The notes beneath the pieces are model-generated. The model was not told the origin of the DNA. It ran no database searches and worked only from the letters and a program-made list of their open reading frames with translations. Of a stretch of 64,000 nt of DNA, positions 34,201 to 44,978 are shown piece after piece. The stretch's first letter is position 1. Every line of letters starts with the position of its first letter. The stretch is taken from contig JAJEKV010000002.1 in NCBI GenBank assembly GCA_021234155.1, forward strand, positions 3,552,586 through 3,616,585, given 5' to 3'. The stretch comes from Isoetes taiwanensis (taxonomy: Eukaryota > Streptophyta > Lycopodiopsida > Isoetales > Isoetaceae). The position numbers and the translations under genes were made by a program.

Positions 34201-36290
34201 ATTCCGAGCCATTGATGCGTGGGATATTCGGTATTGTGCGGATCAATGGCCATTAAGATTGACCCAAAATAAAAAACCACTTCCTGTAGTGTCGATCCGA
34301 ACACATGGTTGAAGCACAAAGAAAAAAGCAAAATAAAAAGCCAATGAATTGACTATGGGAAACGCAGCTGGCGGGCTCCACCACGATACCGAGGAACCAA
34401 AAGCTTGGCATCGATACATCGGACCGTCGCGCTTGAGTTAGGCCTAACTATCGTCTTTGCTTCTCAGGATCTGTTGCCTTTCTTTGTTGCCCACTATTAA
34501 CGGCGGCGTCGTCTTGTTCTACTCACAAATGTGGCGGCGAAAAATATCCATATCCATTCGGCATAGGGAGATGGTATTGCGAGATCACAGGCGGATAATA
34601 TTGCGGATCGGATTCGGCATAGGAGATGCGTCATTAGATCACGGGAAGAGTCGGAATGATATAAAGCCCAGCGCCTTTTGTGCCAAAACAAAAAGCGAAC
34701 GAGCAAACCACGTGCCCCTCACGCAATCGGCTCGATCACAATTCGGATCGGCCGGTAGGAATCGCCCGTGGCGCTATCGGAGAAGCTTAGGGATGCGTTG
34801 GCCTCCCTCGGGCGGTATACGGGCCTTATCCGCGAGGGCATGACAAAGAAATTGGCTCGTGCCTTCCATTTGAGGGTTAGCGTTCCTTACAATCGCAATT
34901 GATAGCACCGAAACATCCATGAAAGGGTGCAAGCACCCATGTAATATGAATTGTCAGCACCACATTGATGCGTGCCATTTTTTATACAATACGATCTTGA
35001 AATCGTAGTCCTAACCCTTTGCCCGGAAAACCCTCGCCAACCCGAAGCGAATTAGGCCAGTATATGGAGCACCCTCCTCTCTGTATATACTCAAAGGAGG
35101 GTATCTCTCTCTTTAAATTTGGTTTTGCATCATCATTACCAGAAGATTACCACCTTCCCCGAGAGAAATTTTTCCGACAAGTTTAAACTTAACCTTGGAA
35201 TCTAGGAAAACCCAATTTAACGGGTGATCTGTAGGGTTCCCCGGAACTTCCAGAACCAAGCTTCAAGCTTGATTTACCTTGAGTTATATGTGTCTACCAG
35301 TTTACAAATATAATAGTCATCAGGCATGAAAAGACGTAGAATACAAACCGTGAATTCTGTGTTGCTCAATAGTATCGCAATCTCCAAGAGCATAAATCTC
35401 AAATATTGCTCATGTCAAAATGCATTTATGGCTTCTTTGCAATAAATTGGCCTCCGGTTGTGGGTGTAACTGTCTTAAATGCTGCAAACGAGACAAACCT
35501 AACTTTAAGGCATATGCCATAGCTTACCAGATAGGAGGACTTTCAGAAGTTCGAGAAGTACTCTAGCGCAAATGTCGACCTGCTTTTTGTTCTTGGAGTA
35601 CTGAAACTTCCGCGTTTGATAATATTGCATGGAAACGAAAGAAAAGAGTCCAGCATGAGTTCACATCTACAATACATGTGGAAAGTAGGAGGGAAAAACC
35701 AATGCACTTGTCTGTTTTATTGCCTTTCACGTACCCAACATTCTGATAAAGAGATCCGATTTATAGATTCATTATTGCCATCTGATAAGCTGAGAAGAGA
35801 TCCGATGGCCCTATTATGCCGCCTGAGCCAAACATTCAAAACTGGTGCATGGCTGATTTCAATAGGGACACATTATCAATTTTATGCAATATATGGACAG
35901 ATGATTCATGTGAGAAGGTAGTCCATAGTTGTTTACTGTTTGAATGCCCATCATGAGTTTTAAGGAGCTGATCCATGTGAGAAGGTTATTTATAGTGTTT
36001 AGTTTTTATCCATCAAAGAACTCTATACTGTCTTCCAACCATAAAAGAAACAAAGCCAGAAGATTAAGCATAAACTCGAACATGGAAAACATCAATTGCA
36101 GTGCTTCAATTGATAAATTGCAAGAACTATTCTTTTCGTATAACGACAAGACTTCATGGAGATTTTTCATGTGTCTGTGTAACACTGTGTGTTGATTTAC
36201 CATGCGATTCACCTTAGGAACCGCCTTTTCCATTTTGACCTTCGCCTTCTTTTCTTGGATAGGGCTCACAAGGAAACTTGGGCAAGGATT
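31256..36290. other. Long intergenic stretch, no gene recognised
   Basis: Five kilobases without recognisable coding similarity. Open frames such as 34457-34843 (+), 35616-35921 (+) and 36006-36269 (-) lack motifs. A 9-base inverted repeat (CACCCTCCT around 35070, AGGAGGGT around 35094) flanks a TATATA-containing loop. The part after about 35,280 is AT-rich and may include distal transcript sequence of the importin gene. Confidence 0.3.
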
Positions 36291-36761
36291 CTAAAATGAC
36301 AATATATCAATATTATTGACACGTATAAATTTTCCAGCAAAATATACAAAGAATGAACATACAAGACAATTCATCAGCAGATGACTGCGACAATATATCA
36401 TTCCATTTTCATCACGTGAAAAGGAAAAGACCAATGGTTCAGCATCTGAACCAAAATTGCAGCTCATTCAACACCTGGACAAAATAAGTGTTGGAGCCTC
36501 CCAAAGCTTTGAATCCATTTTCGGATTACTCTCCTGCCTATGGATAGGCTGAAAGTGGAGAAATGAAAAAAAATATACCAAGTAAGTGTGGTAATACACA
36601 CAAAGTACCGCTTTTATGGAACAGCAGACTCTTGGGCAAACTACAAAATCAACCCCTCCATCTCAGTGTTATTCAACTGACACCGATCTAGCAATGCAGT
36701 GGCGTGATCTCCAAAATAGCGAATGATACAGACGACGACCCGGACTAGTGCCACCAAGACA
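36291..36761 (-). other. Probable importin beta 3' untranslated flank
   Basis: This AT-rich region follows the importin stop codon on the - strand and has no coding potential of its own. The transcript end cannot be fixed from the sequence alone. Confidence 0.4.
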
Positions 36762-39535
36762 TCAACTTACAGATACAACTTGACGTAATGCATGCTCAGC
36801 CCATTCTCCTGTTTCTTTTAGCTGTTGATTGTCTGATGATGTACATTCATCAAGGAAGTCCTTATAGAATGGAGCACTCTGAAATAATGCGGCAGCAGAT
36901 GGACCAAATGTATCTGCCAAATCACCAATGACTCCAACAGCAGCTTTCATAACACTCTCATCTCTGCAAATTTGAGATACAAATGATCAAAAACTGTTCA
37001 TAGGAAATGGCTAGGAATGCATAATTTCTATGATATTAGACTTCCATGCCACTAGACCAACAGTAAATCTAGAAACCACTAAAAGAAACACTATTATATT
37101 ACAGATTGCTTACCTTTCCTTGTCTTGGTAAATAGTCTCTATGAATTGAAGAATGTGGCCTGCATAAGGTGCCATCAGCTCTGCTTTTGAACCTTTAAAG
37201 CCTTGAAGGATTCCAGAATAGGCTTCAAGGATGCCATTCCGCAGTTGATTATTATATTCAATCATCTCTTCATCCTCTCCTGCCTGCTGTGCTGAGAGCT
37301 CTGCTGCACCCTGAAGCATAGGCATTGCATACATCAAATACTTCTCGAACTGTTCTCCAATTGCAAGGGCAATGTCACCAAAACAAGAGAAGATAGGAGG
37401 CTTCACGGAACGATGAAGCTGATTGCTAGAGAGGTCCTTTAGAAGCTGTGTCATAATTCCATCGCAAAACGGCAACACTTTATCATCTAAAGCTCTGCAG
37501 ATATCACCTACCACACCAACGGTGACAGCACACACTTGGTACTCTTCAAAGTTCTGAAGTCCCATTTCCAGGTAGCGATGGAACTCTTGCATATATTTTC
37601 CAAAATCAACTCCAGTAGCATATGCCAAAGCCCCAATTGCTAGCATGGCCTCCTCGTGAACTGTAGCACTTCGACAAGCGAACACTCTAAGAAACATGCT
37701 CATCATCTGGTCTGCATATTGCACAATGCCATATTTTGAACCTTCATTTGTGCCCAGTTTCTGTATGATCACCTGTAATACACCACAGAGCAATGCCTGC
37801 AATTCACTCTGCTTTTCCCTGTCATCGGTAGATAAAATTTGCATTTCCAATGTCTGGTTCAGCTTTTGCAAGATAACTGGTACTAGCTGCATTACAACAG
37901 GGGCAGTGTCCTCGGTTGAGCACCTCACAACCTCATTCAAGGTTTCATAGGCTGCAGTTCGAAGGCGAGTTTCAGCTGCATCCTCTCTATCAGCTGCACC
38001 AAGCAACGCTTGCACAATATTTTGAAAGAAAGGGGAAAGAAATGAACTATTTGCTCCTACATCCTCGTACCCCTGAGCAAGCGAGTAAATCGCACCACAA
38101 ACTTTCTCAGCCACATTAGGAGCATCCTTAATACCTTCCAGCAAAACATTTAAAATGTGTGGCAAGTTTATCTGAGTAATTACTGGGGATTCCACATTAC
38201 GGACATGTAGAATTTCAAAGATCCTCCCAAGAGTCCAAGCAGTGGTATCTTTGACATGGCTGTTCTCATCCTTCATCGCTGTGAGCAGGAAATTCAGAGC
38301 TCCATCTACAAGAGGAGTCAGTTTCTCTGGTGTTGGGCCATCTAATATAGAACCAAAAGCATATGTTGCTGCTTCTCTATATCGCCAATCTTGCTTCAAA
38401 ATATTTTCTTGGACATATGGCATTACCAGAGGAACAATTTCATCTCCCACGGTACGGGCAACAAGTCCAAGGCAGGTTCCACCGGCCATTGCAAGATTCC
38501 AAGCCTCGTCGTCCTGATCCTGGTCTTCTTGTTGCTTTGTCAAAGTTTCAAGAAGCATGGGAACCAGGGCGGGAAGTGCTTGCTTGATGAACCGGAAATT
38601 GACCACCTCAGAATCTCCTGTGTATTCACCACCCTCCTCATCTTGTATGTCAATTTCTTCATCACAAATAGAGCTCCAAAGCTCAATTGCCTGTAAAGCC
38701 ACTGCTTCGTCATCTTCCTTCACAGCCTTTGCAGTAATGGCAAAGACATCCTGCATATAGGGTTGTAATTTATGATAATACGTAGATGCAATTGAAACCA
38801 GACACTCAAAGGCGGCCTGCCTCACTCTAACATCTGGAGACAATGTTGCCTCACAAACAACTCTCATAATATAATCCCTCTCCATATCATTCTCAAAATT
38901 GGTCTGTGCAAAATCAAGTGCATTATACAGAGCCCTAGTTGCTGCTAACCTCACATCAGTATTAGTCTCAGTAGCGTTCATACCTCTCACCACTGCAGTA
39001 AGGACAGAATTCACTTGTTCTTGAGCAAAAACATCAGCAGTAACTTCTTCGCAGACGTACCCTAAAGTATCCAAAGTTGCTTGCTTCAAAGAGGCATTTC
39101 CTTCATCTCCCATATTTACCAGGAGTCTCCCAATCAGCTCCGGCCATTGCCCATGGCGGAGCTCTATTCCAGCAACTTTAGCAATAACCTGAGCTGCTGT
39201 TTGTCTTGCATCGGCCACATGTGAACCAAGAGTCTGCATAAGCGCCTCTTTGATTTGGGCTTTTACACTTTGATCCAGTTCTATCCATTGTTGGGTTAGC
39301 TCAGCCTTTCTAGTTGTTTCCTTAGCATCTAATGAGTTTTTCAAGATCAAACATACTTTAAGCGCCACCATTCTCGGTGGTTTTCATTTGCTGGCAGGCT
39401 CAGCAGAAGGGAAATAGAATAAGCCGGGAAGATTTTTGATCTTGAAACTGCTTTAGGCTATCTTCTGCAAGCTTTCGGACTGACCCATCTGCGGATTGCG
39501 CATTGAGAAGAACCCTGATGACCTCCCAGCGCCCG
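36762..39535 (-). CDS. KPNB1: Importin subunit beta-1 (karyopherin beta)
   Basis: HEAT-repeat transport receptor that binds importin alpha, RanGTP and nucleoporins to carry cargo into the nucleus. The main exon (37114 to about 39535) gives about 750 uninterrupted residues with family hallmarks: QVIAKVAGIELRHGQWPELI, NTDVRLAATRALYNALDFAQ, NDMERDYIMRVVCEATLSPD, the acidic loop CDEEIDIQDEEGGEYTGDSE, HVKDTTAWTLGRIFE, and LKDLSSNQLHRSVKPPIFSC. An intron 36964-37113 (donor AG|GTAAGC, acceptor TTTGCAG) leads to the last exon 36762-36963, which ends ALRQVVSVS. The N-terminal part is recognisable as EVIRVLLNAQSADGSVRKLA and EDSLKQFQDQ (39430-39525). It is in another frame from the body, and the linking 39372-39436 carries one-base shifts and a stop where NLPGFLLSLSGELA-like sequence belongs. 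The initiator Met cannot be fixed. Either the 5' end is mutated or this part of the sequence contains errors. Confidence 0.93.
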
Positions 39536-39822
39536 CTGCACCCGGCAACTAATTTCCGGCGATTTGAATATAGCGAACTCAATACCCTCCTGATTTTCCT
39601 GATCCAATTGCTCAAAGTCGGGAAAAGCCCCTAATCTCCACCGGAGTTGTGTTCGCCATAGCTCCTTAGCTTTTTCCTGGAGAGACGGAATATTTTTTCT
39701 CCGGTAAGACTGGCCAATCTGTGGGCAGAGAGATGACGGAATATTCTCCATCGTGCTATTTTAAATTATTTATTTTGAGCTGTCTTCAAATTTCCGTGTG
39801 GGGTCAGCCAGCTGTATTACTG

Positions 39823-39910
39823 TTTACGTGGCAAGCAAAAAATGGCAAGTGCTATGCCACGTAAAGTCCACACCTCTAAATATATATATACCCACGAGGT
39901 ATATATATGG
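39823..39910 (-). promoter_or_regulatory. Candidate importin promoter: TATA run and ACGT-containing inverted repeat
   Basis: Read toward the gene (- strand), a TATATATATATTT run (39878-39890) lies about 350 bases upstream of the first importin-like codons. Just downstream of it, TTTACGTGGCA (39823-39833) and its exact reverse complement TGCCACGTAAA (39855-39865) form an 11-base inverted pair 21 bases apart. Each arm contains an ACGTGGC core of the type bound by plant bZIP factors. The TATA run itself forms a short hairpin with GGTATATATAT at 39898-39908. The assignment as promoter is inference from position. Confidence 0.4.
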
Positions 39911-41531
39911 CTCATGTATGGTCTTTGGCATCTTAAAGTGGTGTAGACAGAGTAGTACGATACGTAAGGAATGGCAACTTGTTATTCCATTAAATACACA
40001 TACTATCGTATGGTACGTAGAGGGAATGGCATTTGGATGCCATTCTAGCACTACACGAGGTGCCCCACGACGAGCAGTGGCCGGGAGCGGGTCTCCTGCA
40101 CGTGTCGGAATGGCAGATCAAATGCCACTCCCCTACAAAATAGAAATTGGGGATGCAATTTTTTTACTGGAAAGTGGCACAATTCCTCAAGTTTGTGCAC
40201 AAATCTTGAAGTTTGTTAGCAGCAGAAAATCAAAGCATCAATTCTTGTTTACCGGCTTATCTCTTGCTTTATCTCTTACTCAGGGCTCTCGCTAGGAAGC
40301 CAGCACAGTTGAAGCGAAGGGTGCGTTTGGCTTCTTATATGCGCGGTTTAGAAGTAGGAAGAGCGGGTTGAAGCTGTAGCAAATGGCTTAAAAGCAGCCT
40401 AGAGCCATCGAACGATACGCGAAGCAAAAGCCGCGATTGGCGAAGCGATGAAACGCAGTTCTTCAGCGGATAGCGAATCGCCGGTCCTTCAATTAGCATT
40501 GGAGGGGAAGCCCGAAACATAATGGCAGCAAGGGCGGTCTTCAGAAGAAGCGTTTAACTCTTGATTTGTGATATAGAGCTAGAAAAGCTTCAAGGAAGTG
40601 AATGGAGGGGTTTTGATGGGAAAGGCGTGTCGTTCGTACATTTAAGTGTGTAATAGAAGTCGCGATATGTAAACCGTAATGTTACGCCATGACAAGCCTA
40701 GTCATTTACCAAGTTAACCTTTGGCACAGGATTGCAAAGGTGTCAAAATGTAGGGGTACTAGTAACACTAGACACGGTGACAACCCACTAGGATGCAAAA
40801 TGCATGTTGAAGTGCAGCCAAAGTGGAAAATGCCGCGAAATTGAAGGCCGCTAATCCCATAGCAAATTTGGATCTGCATATCAATGCACAATTCTCTCCA
40901 CGGGTTTTTAATGGACCTAAGATAATTGGATTGATTGAAGCAGTTTAAAGGCCCTGAAAAGATTCTGATCTCTTATTGCTTTGCGAAATATAAAAGCGGA
41001 ATTACAAGGAAAACAATGAAGCTATAGCATTGGAGTCGTCCTTATACTTTGTATCCTGCTTTGTATTTATATAGTGTCTGTTCATAATTATTGGACAATT
41101 GTTGAAGAATGAGTAATTGAATGATCTCAACTGTTTGGCTCCATAATAGCATATACAATTGCTCCTTTGGTTTATGGTTCACAAAGTTGACAAGATGCTC
41201 TATTTGGCCGTACAGAACTCTGTTTCAAGTGAAATTTATTGCATTGGAAAGCAATCTCCAAGATGTTTCCAAAGCTGCATTTAACGATACAGAACTTTGT
41301 TCCAAATGAAATTTATTGCATTGGAAAGCTATCCCCAAGATGTCTTCTAAGAGGTATGGTCTTGCTATGTTTGATTAAAATTATTTGTGTTGGATTAACA
41401 ATTTTTTAGTCGGCTCTATTAGTGTTTTGAACACTACCAATTAGTTTTTACAAGATCTGCACTACTATTGAATATTATTCTGTGATTTGTTTCACTTGTT
41501 CATATATTGGACACGTTAGATTATTTCTCAC
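39911..41531. other. Intergenic between importin and the LINE
   Basis: No gene recognised. At 39,960-40,130 short inverted words containing GGCAT or GAATGGC occur repeatedly (for example GAATGGCATTTGGATGCCATTC at 40023-40044, a palindrome with small loop). The tandem duplication at 41211-41350 is listed separately. Confidence 0.4.
41211..41350. repeat. 77-base tandem duplication
   Basis: TACAGAACTCTGTTTCAAG at 41211 recurs as TACAGAACTTTGTTCCAAA at 41288. The following GAAATTTATTGCATTGGAAA and CCAAGATGT words are in the same order in both copies, giving a period of 77 bases. Confidence 0.85.
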
Positions 41532-41805
41532 TTTTTTTTTTTTTTTTAGGGCAAGGTTAGATTTTGTATTTGCATCTAAAAAGATGCATCAGGCTGGTAT
41601 ATCTTGGAATATGCACAATAAATTACGAATAATAATCCAAAATTCATTATCCTTATTTAATGGATTCATGAAGCAAAAGTTGGAATCATGGTCCTTATAA
41701 AATGGATCCATGAACCAAATTAAAACAGCCAAACTGATAAACTGTTTAAACAACATAAAATAAAAGCTTGGAACAACAAAGTTTGCTTGAAACCTATTTT
41801 CCATA

Positions 41806-42192
41806 TCATTCTTCATCTACTAAGTCCTGAATTGTAAAATCTGCTACTGTCCGATTACCAAATATTGTAAGAAGAGTGTCCAGCACACAAGTCTGAAAGT
41901 TAGTGAAATCTAGGAGAAGCAACACATGAGCTTCTCTTGTCTGCTGCCATTTGTGGTAGAGATTTGTGAAGTATGGTTTAAGACTGTTGTATCTCCATAC
42001 CTCTGCCCGTTTCAGAACTTTCTTGATGGCCTTGGCATGAATCACCTCTTGCTTAAGCTGGATAAGTCTTTCTTCAAGCTCGGATCTGGACAATTGGGAC
42101 TCCTCCTCATCTGAATTCCCTGCTACACCCATTGCACGATCCATGCTCCCAACTCTATTGAGTCTCCTCTGTGCATCTGTGTAAGACATCAT
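41806..42192 (-). CDS. Unidentified 128-residue open frame downstream of the LINE ORF2
   Basis: This intact frame begins 30 bases after the ORF2 stop. The product is charged and mostly helical in character. An acidic stretch (SDEEESQLSRSELEERLIQL) is followed by KAIKKVLKRAEVWRYNSLK, PYFTNLYHKWQQTREAH, and a hydrophobic segment VLLLLDFTNFQTCVLDTLLT before FGNRTVADFTIQDLVDEE. I do not recognise the family. A TCTTACACAG at 42177-42186 (- strand) could serve as a splice acceptor, so it may be the last exon of a host gene into whose intron the LINE inserted, or an exon carried along by the LINE. A second LINE-encoded product is less likely. Confidence 0.45.
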   Translation of the reverse strand: MMSYTDAQRRLNRVGSMDRAMGVAGNSDEEESQLSRSELEERLIQLKQEVIHAKAIKKVLKRAEVWRYNSLKPYFTNLYHKWQQTREAHVLLLLDFTNFQTCVLDTLLTIFGNRTVADFTIQDLVDEE

Positions 42193-42221
42193 CCAAAATT
42201 ATTAGATTGGTTAGATAAAAG

Positions 42222-44978
42222 TCATATAATCCATAGAATTTCCCCTTTTAGCATCTTATGAGCTATGGCAGTAATTTGAATAATATCAACAAAAGTCCTT
42301 TTAAGCCATATAATTGAAGGGGGTTGTTTATTAATGACAACTCTGTTCCTGTGAAGCCAGATTACCCAACAACTCAAAGTTCTTGTGGTGCTCTCCAATT
42401 TATCCTTTGTGTCCCAAAAACTTAGCAGATTTAGATCTGTGGGGGCTCCCTTGTTTATCTGAGCAGACCAGCTCCAGAATTCAGTCAACCATGAACATGT
42501 GAAGACATGGTTTGAAGTTTCCACCTCACCACATTGAGGACACAGACTAGAGACTGTCAAATCAAACTTGGACCTTTTTTTATTTGTTTGCAAGCTCTGA
42601 TGAACTGCAATCCATCTGAAGGTTTTAATTTTATTAGCAGTATAGCATGACCATCCTTGGGCACATATGTCTGCTAGCTTTTTCTCATCACATTGCCATA
42701 GAGGACCAGCCTTGGATGGTTTGTTTGGTGCAAGAGCCTTGTAAATTTCTCTGACTGAGTACCATTCCTTATTAATCAAGTGCCACGTGCTTGAGTTATT
42801 GCTGAATTCATCATACCCCTCAATTCTGCTCATAACAGCCATGAATATTTCCTTATCCAATCCTGATCCCTTTGTTTTCCCAGCAATTTCCTCCCAAGTC
42901 ATCCATCTATCCTGTACTCTCATATCCTCAAATCTTCTAATGCCATTATTATGCCATTGCATATATTTCTGAGGATGTTTCGAAGCTAGACAACCTATGT
43001 TGGCTGATGCAAAATCAGGGTGCCAGAAGAAATGCAGATCTTTGCTTGTGGCATCTATGTTTGGAGGTCTATGGCATAAAGCAGCATTATTCCAAGCCTC
43101 CAACATTCTTCTAAGGATATTAGATGTACCTGGACATGGAGTTAGTTGAAAGAAGGCCGAGTCTGGTAGTTGGTGTTTAAGAGTATGGCTTCCTACAGGG
43201 AATGATTCCTGTATCCAAAATTTCATTAACTGTAAAGCAAGGGATGGCCTTGTATCATAGATTGCTTTCCATACCATTTTTGCTGCTAGGGCTTGAGCTT
43301 GAATAAACATATCTTTGCAGCCTAGTCCACCCTCCTTTTTAGATTTAATTAAATCTGTCCAAGCCACTTTGTGAGAACCTTGCCGAATAAATTTTCTAAT
43401 TGTTGCCTCCATTTTGTTGTAGGAATTCTTGTCCCCCACAATTGCTGACGAGAAGTACACATGTGTGCTGCTTATTACAGCATTTGCAATTTCTATTCTT
43501 CCTGCCAATGATAAGGAGGAGTACATAGACAACTTCTTCTTAACTCTTGTCACAATTGGTTCCCATAGACCCTGCAGGGAGCTGTTTATTGACAAAGGAA
43601 TGCCCAGGATACTTGTAGCAGACTTACAATTCAATACCTTGATTCCTTGTAGCATTGTATCCTGTGAATCATAAATTACTGCACTCTTCTGTTTATTTAG
43701 CCTGACTCCTGCAGCAGCACCAAACTTATCCATAGCAGCCAAGAAGTTCTCCAGACTCTTATCCTCTTTTTCCAAGAAGACAAAAGTATGGTAAAAAAAC
43801 CTTTATTCTCTGGAAGTTCCAAACTTTTGATTTCCCCATCCATTTGCATTTTCATGGCCTTCCTAGTGACCATTTCAGCAACAATGAGAAATAAATAAGG
43901 TGCCAAAGGGCACCCCTGTCTGACCCCTCTTTGGCACTTAAATAACTTGGTTGATGTGCCATTGATGATTAATGCTGATGCAGAGTTAACATTAAACCTC
44001 CATACCTTTTGGTAGACACTGCTGGGAAGTCCAATATATGTCATTGCTTTCTCCAAAAACTGTCAGCTTATTGTATCATATGCACGCTTAAAATCTAGTT
44101 TAAGTAGCATACAATTCTGCCCCGACCTCTTGTTCCAATGCAAACCTTCTGCAGCTCCAATATAGTTCTCCAATACATTCCTATGGGGTAGGAAGGCTGA
44201 TTGACAAGGATTTATAGTTGAATGTAAAAACATTTTTAATCTGTTTGCCAAAATCTTAGCCAGGACTTTGTAACTTGTGTTTGTCAATGAAATTGGTCTC
44301 CAATCCCCTATGCCTTTTGGACTATCCACCTTTGGTATGAGAGTTATGTGACCAGCATTAATTACTGGGTTAAGACTGGTGGCTTTCCAAGCTCCTTGAA
44401 AGAAGGTGATTAAGTCATCTTTCATATTTTCCCAAAATTCCACATAGAACTCGAGCTGGAAACCATCTGGTCCAGGACTTTTCCCTGCAGCCATGGATTT
44501 AAGGGTTTCCCAAATTTCTTTCTCTTGAGGAATTGCTGTTAGTTCATCATCTTTGATCTCCTCCTTTGCTTTGGGGATATTCTGGAATAAATTCTCAATG
44601 ACCTGCTCATCAAACCTGATAGTTCTGGAACATTTTCCCATATTCTTCCTGGAAGAATTCTTCTATGCCTGTTTGATCTTCAATAATTCTCCCCTGCTCA
44701 TCATTCACTCTGACAATACCATTTTTAAGAATTCTACTTTTGGCTGCCCTAAAGAAAAAAGCTGAGCTTCCTTTATCCATACCATTGATGTACAAGCATC
44801 TATTCCTCACTGCAAGTGCTTTGGCTTCTTTCTCCTCAATTAACTTCACCTTTTTCTCTAGATCCTCTTCCTCCTTCCGTACTTGCTCATTGTCCTTATC
44901 AAGAAAGAGCTTTTTTCTGATTTCACTTATTTGGAGGTAAATGTCATGCTTTTTCTTTTTCTTCTCCTTAACCCATTC
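42222..44978 (-). pseudogene. LINE ORF2: reverse transcriptase and zf-RVT, defective
   Basis: Reading leftward: a charged linker (44610-44978, with KSRILKNGIVRVNDEQG), then the reverse transcriptase. RT blocks present are GKSPGPDGFQLEFY, HITLIPKVDSPKGIGDWRPI, SYKVLAKILANRLK, LKLDFKRAYDTI (first catalytic Asp) and GVRQGCPLAPYLF. The next block should be the FADD box. Instead the sequence passes from a shifted frame directly into TFVFLEKEDKSLENFLAAMD, so the two catalytic aspartates are gone. A TGA stands after AYDTIS where Trp is usual (about 44062). A frameshift in a T run near 43800 divides the two main open frames. Downstream are GIPLSINSSLQGLW, LSLAGRIEIANAVI and the zinc-binding LCPQCGEVETSNHVFTCSW. 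It cannot encode an active polymerase. Confidence 0.85.

Larger units (their letters stand above)
41532..44978 (-). mobile_element. LINE (L1-type non-LTR retrotransposon), interrupted
   Basis: The element runs on the - strand. Its right part is cut at 44978 by the LTR retrotransposon. A T run at 41532-41547 on the + strand is a plausible poly-A tail and marks its 3' end. The coding part is ORF2 from the endonuclease-RT linker through the C-terminal zinc-binding region. The endonuclease domain is missing from this window and should lie beyond the LTR element if the LINE was full length. If the poly-T assignment is right, the 41548-42221 segment is 3' untranslated or captured sequence containing the open frame at 41806-42192. 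Confidence 0.8.

Noticed and set aside
39458-39751. 97-codon - strand frame overlapping the importin N-terminal region
   Set aside because: Different frame from the importin homology, no family resemblance, and it lies where a 5' untranslated region is expected.
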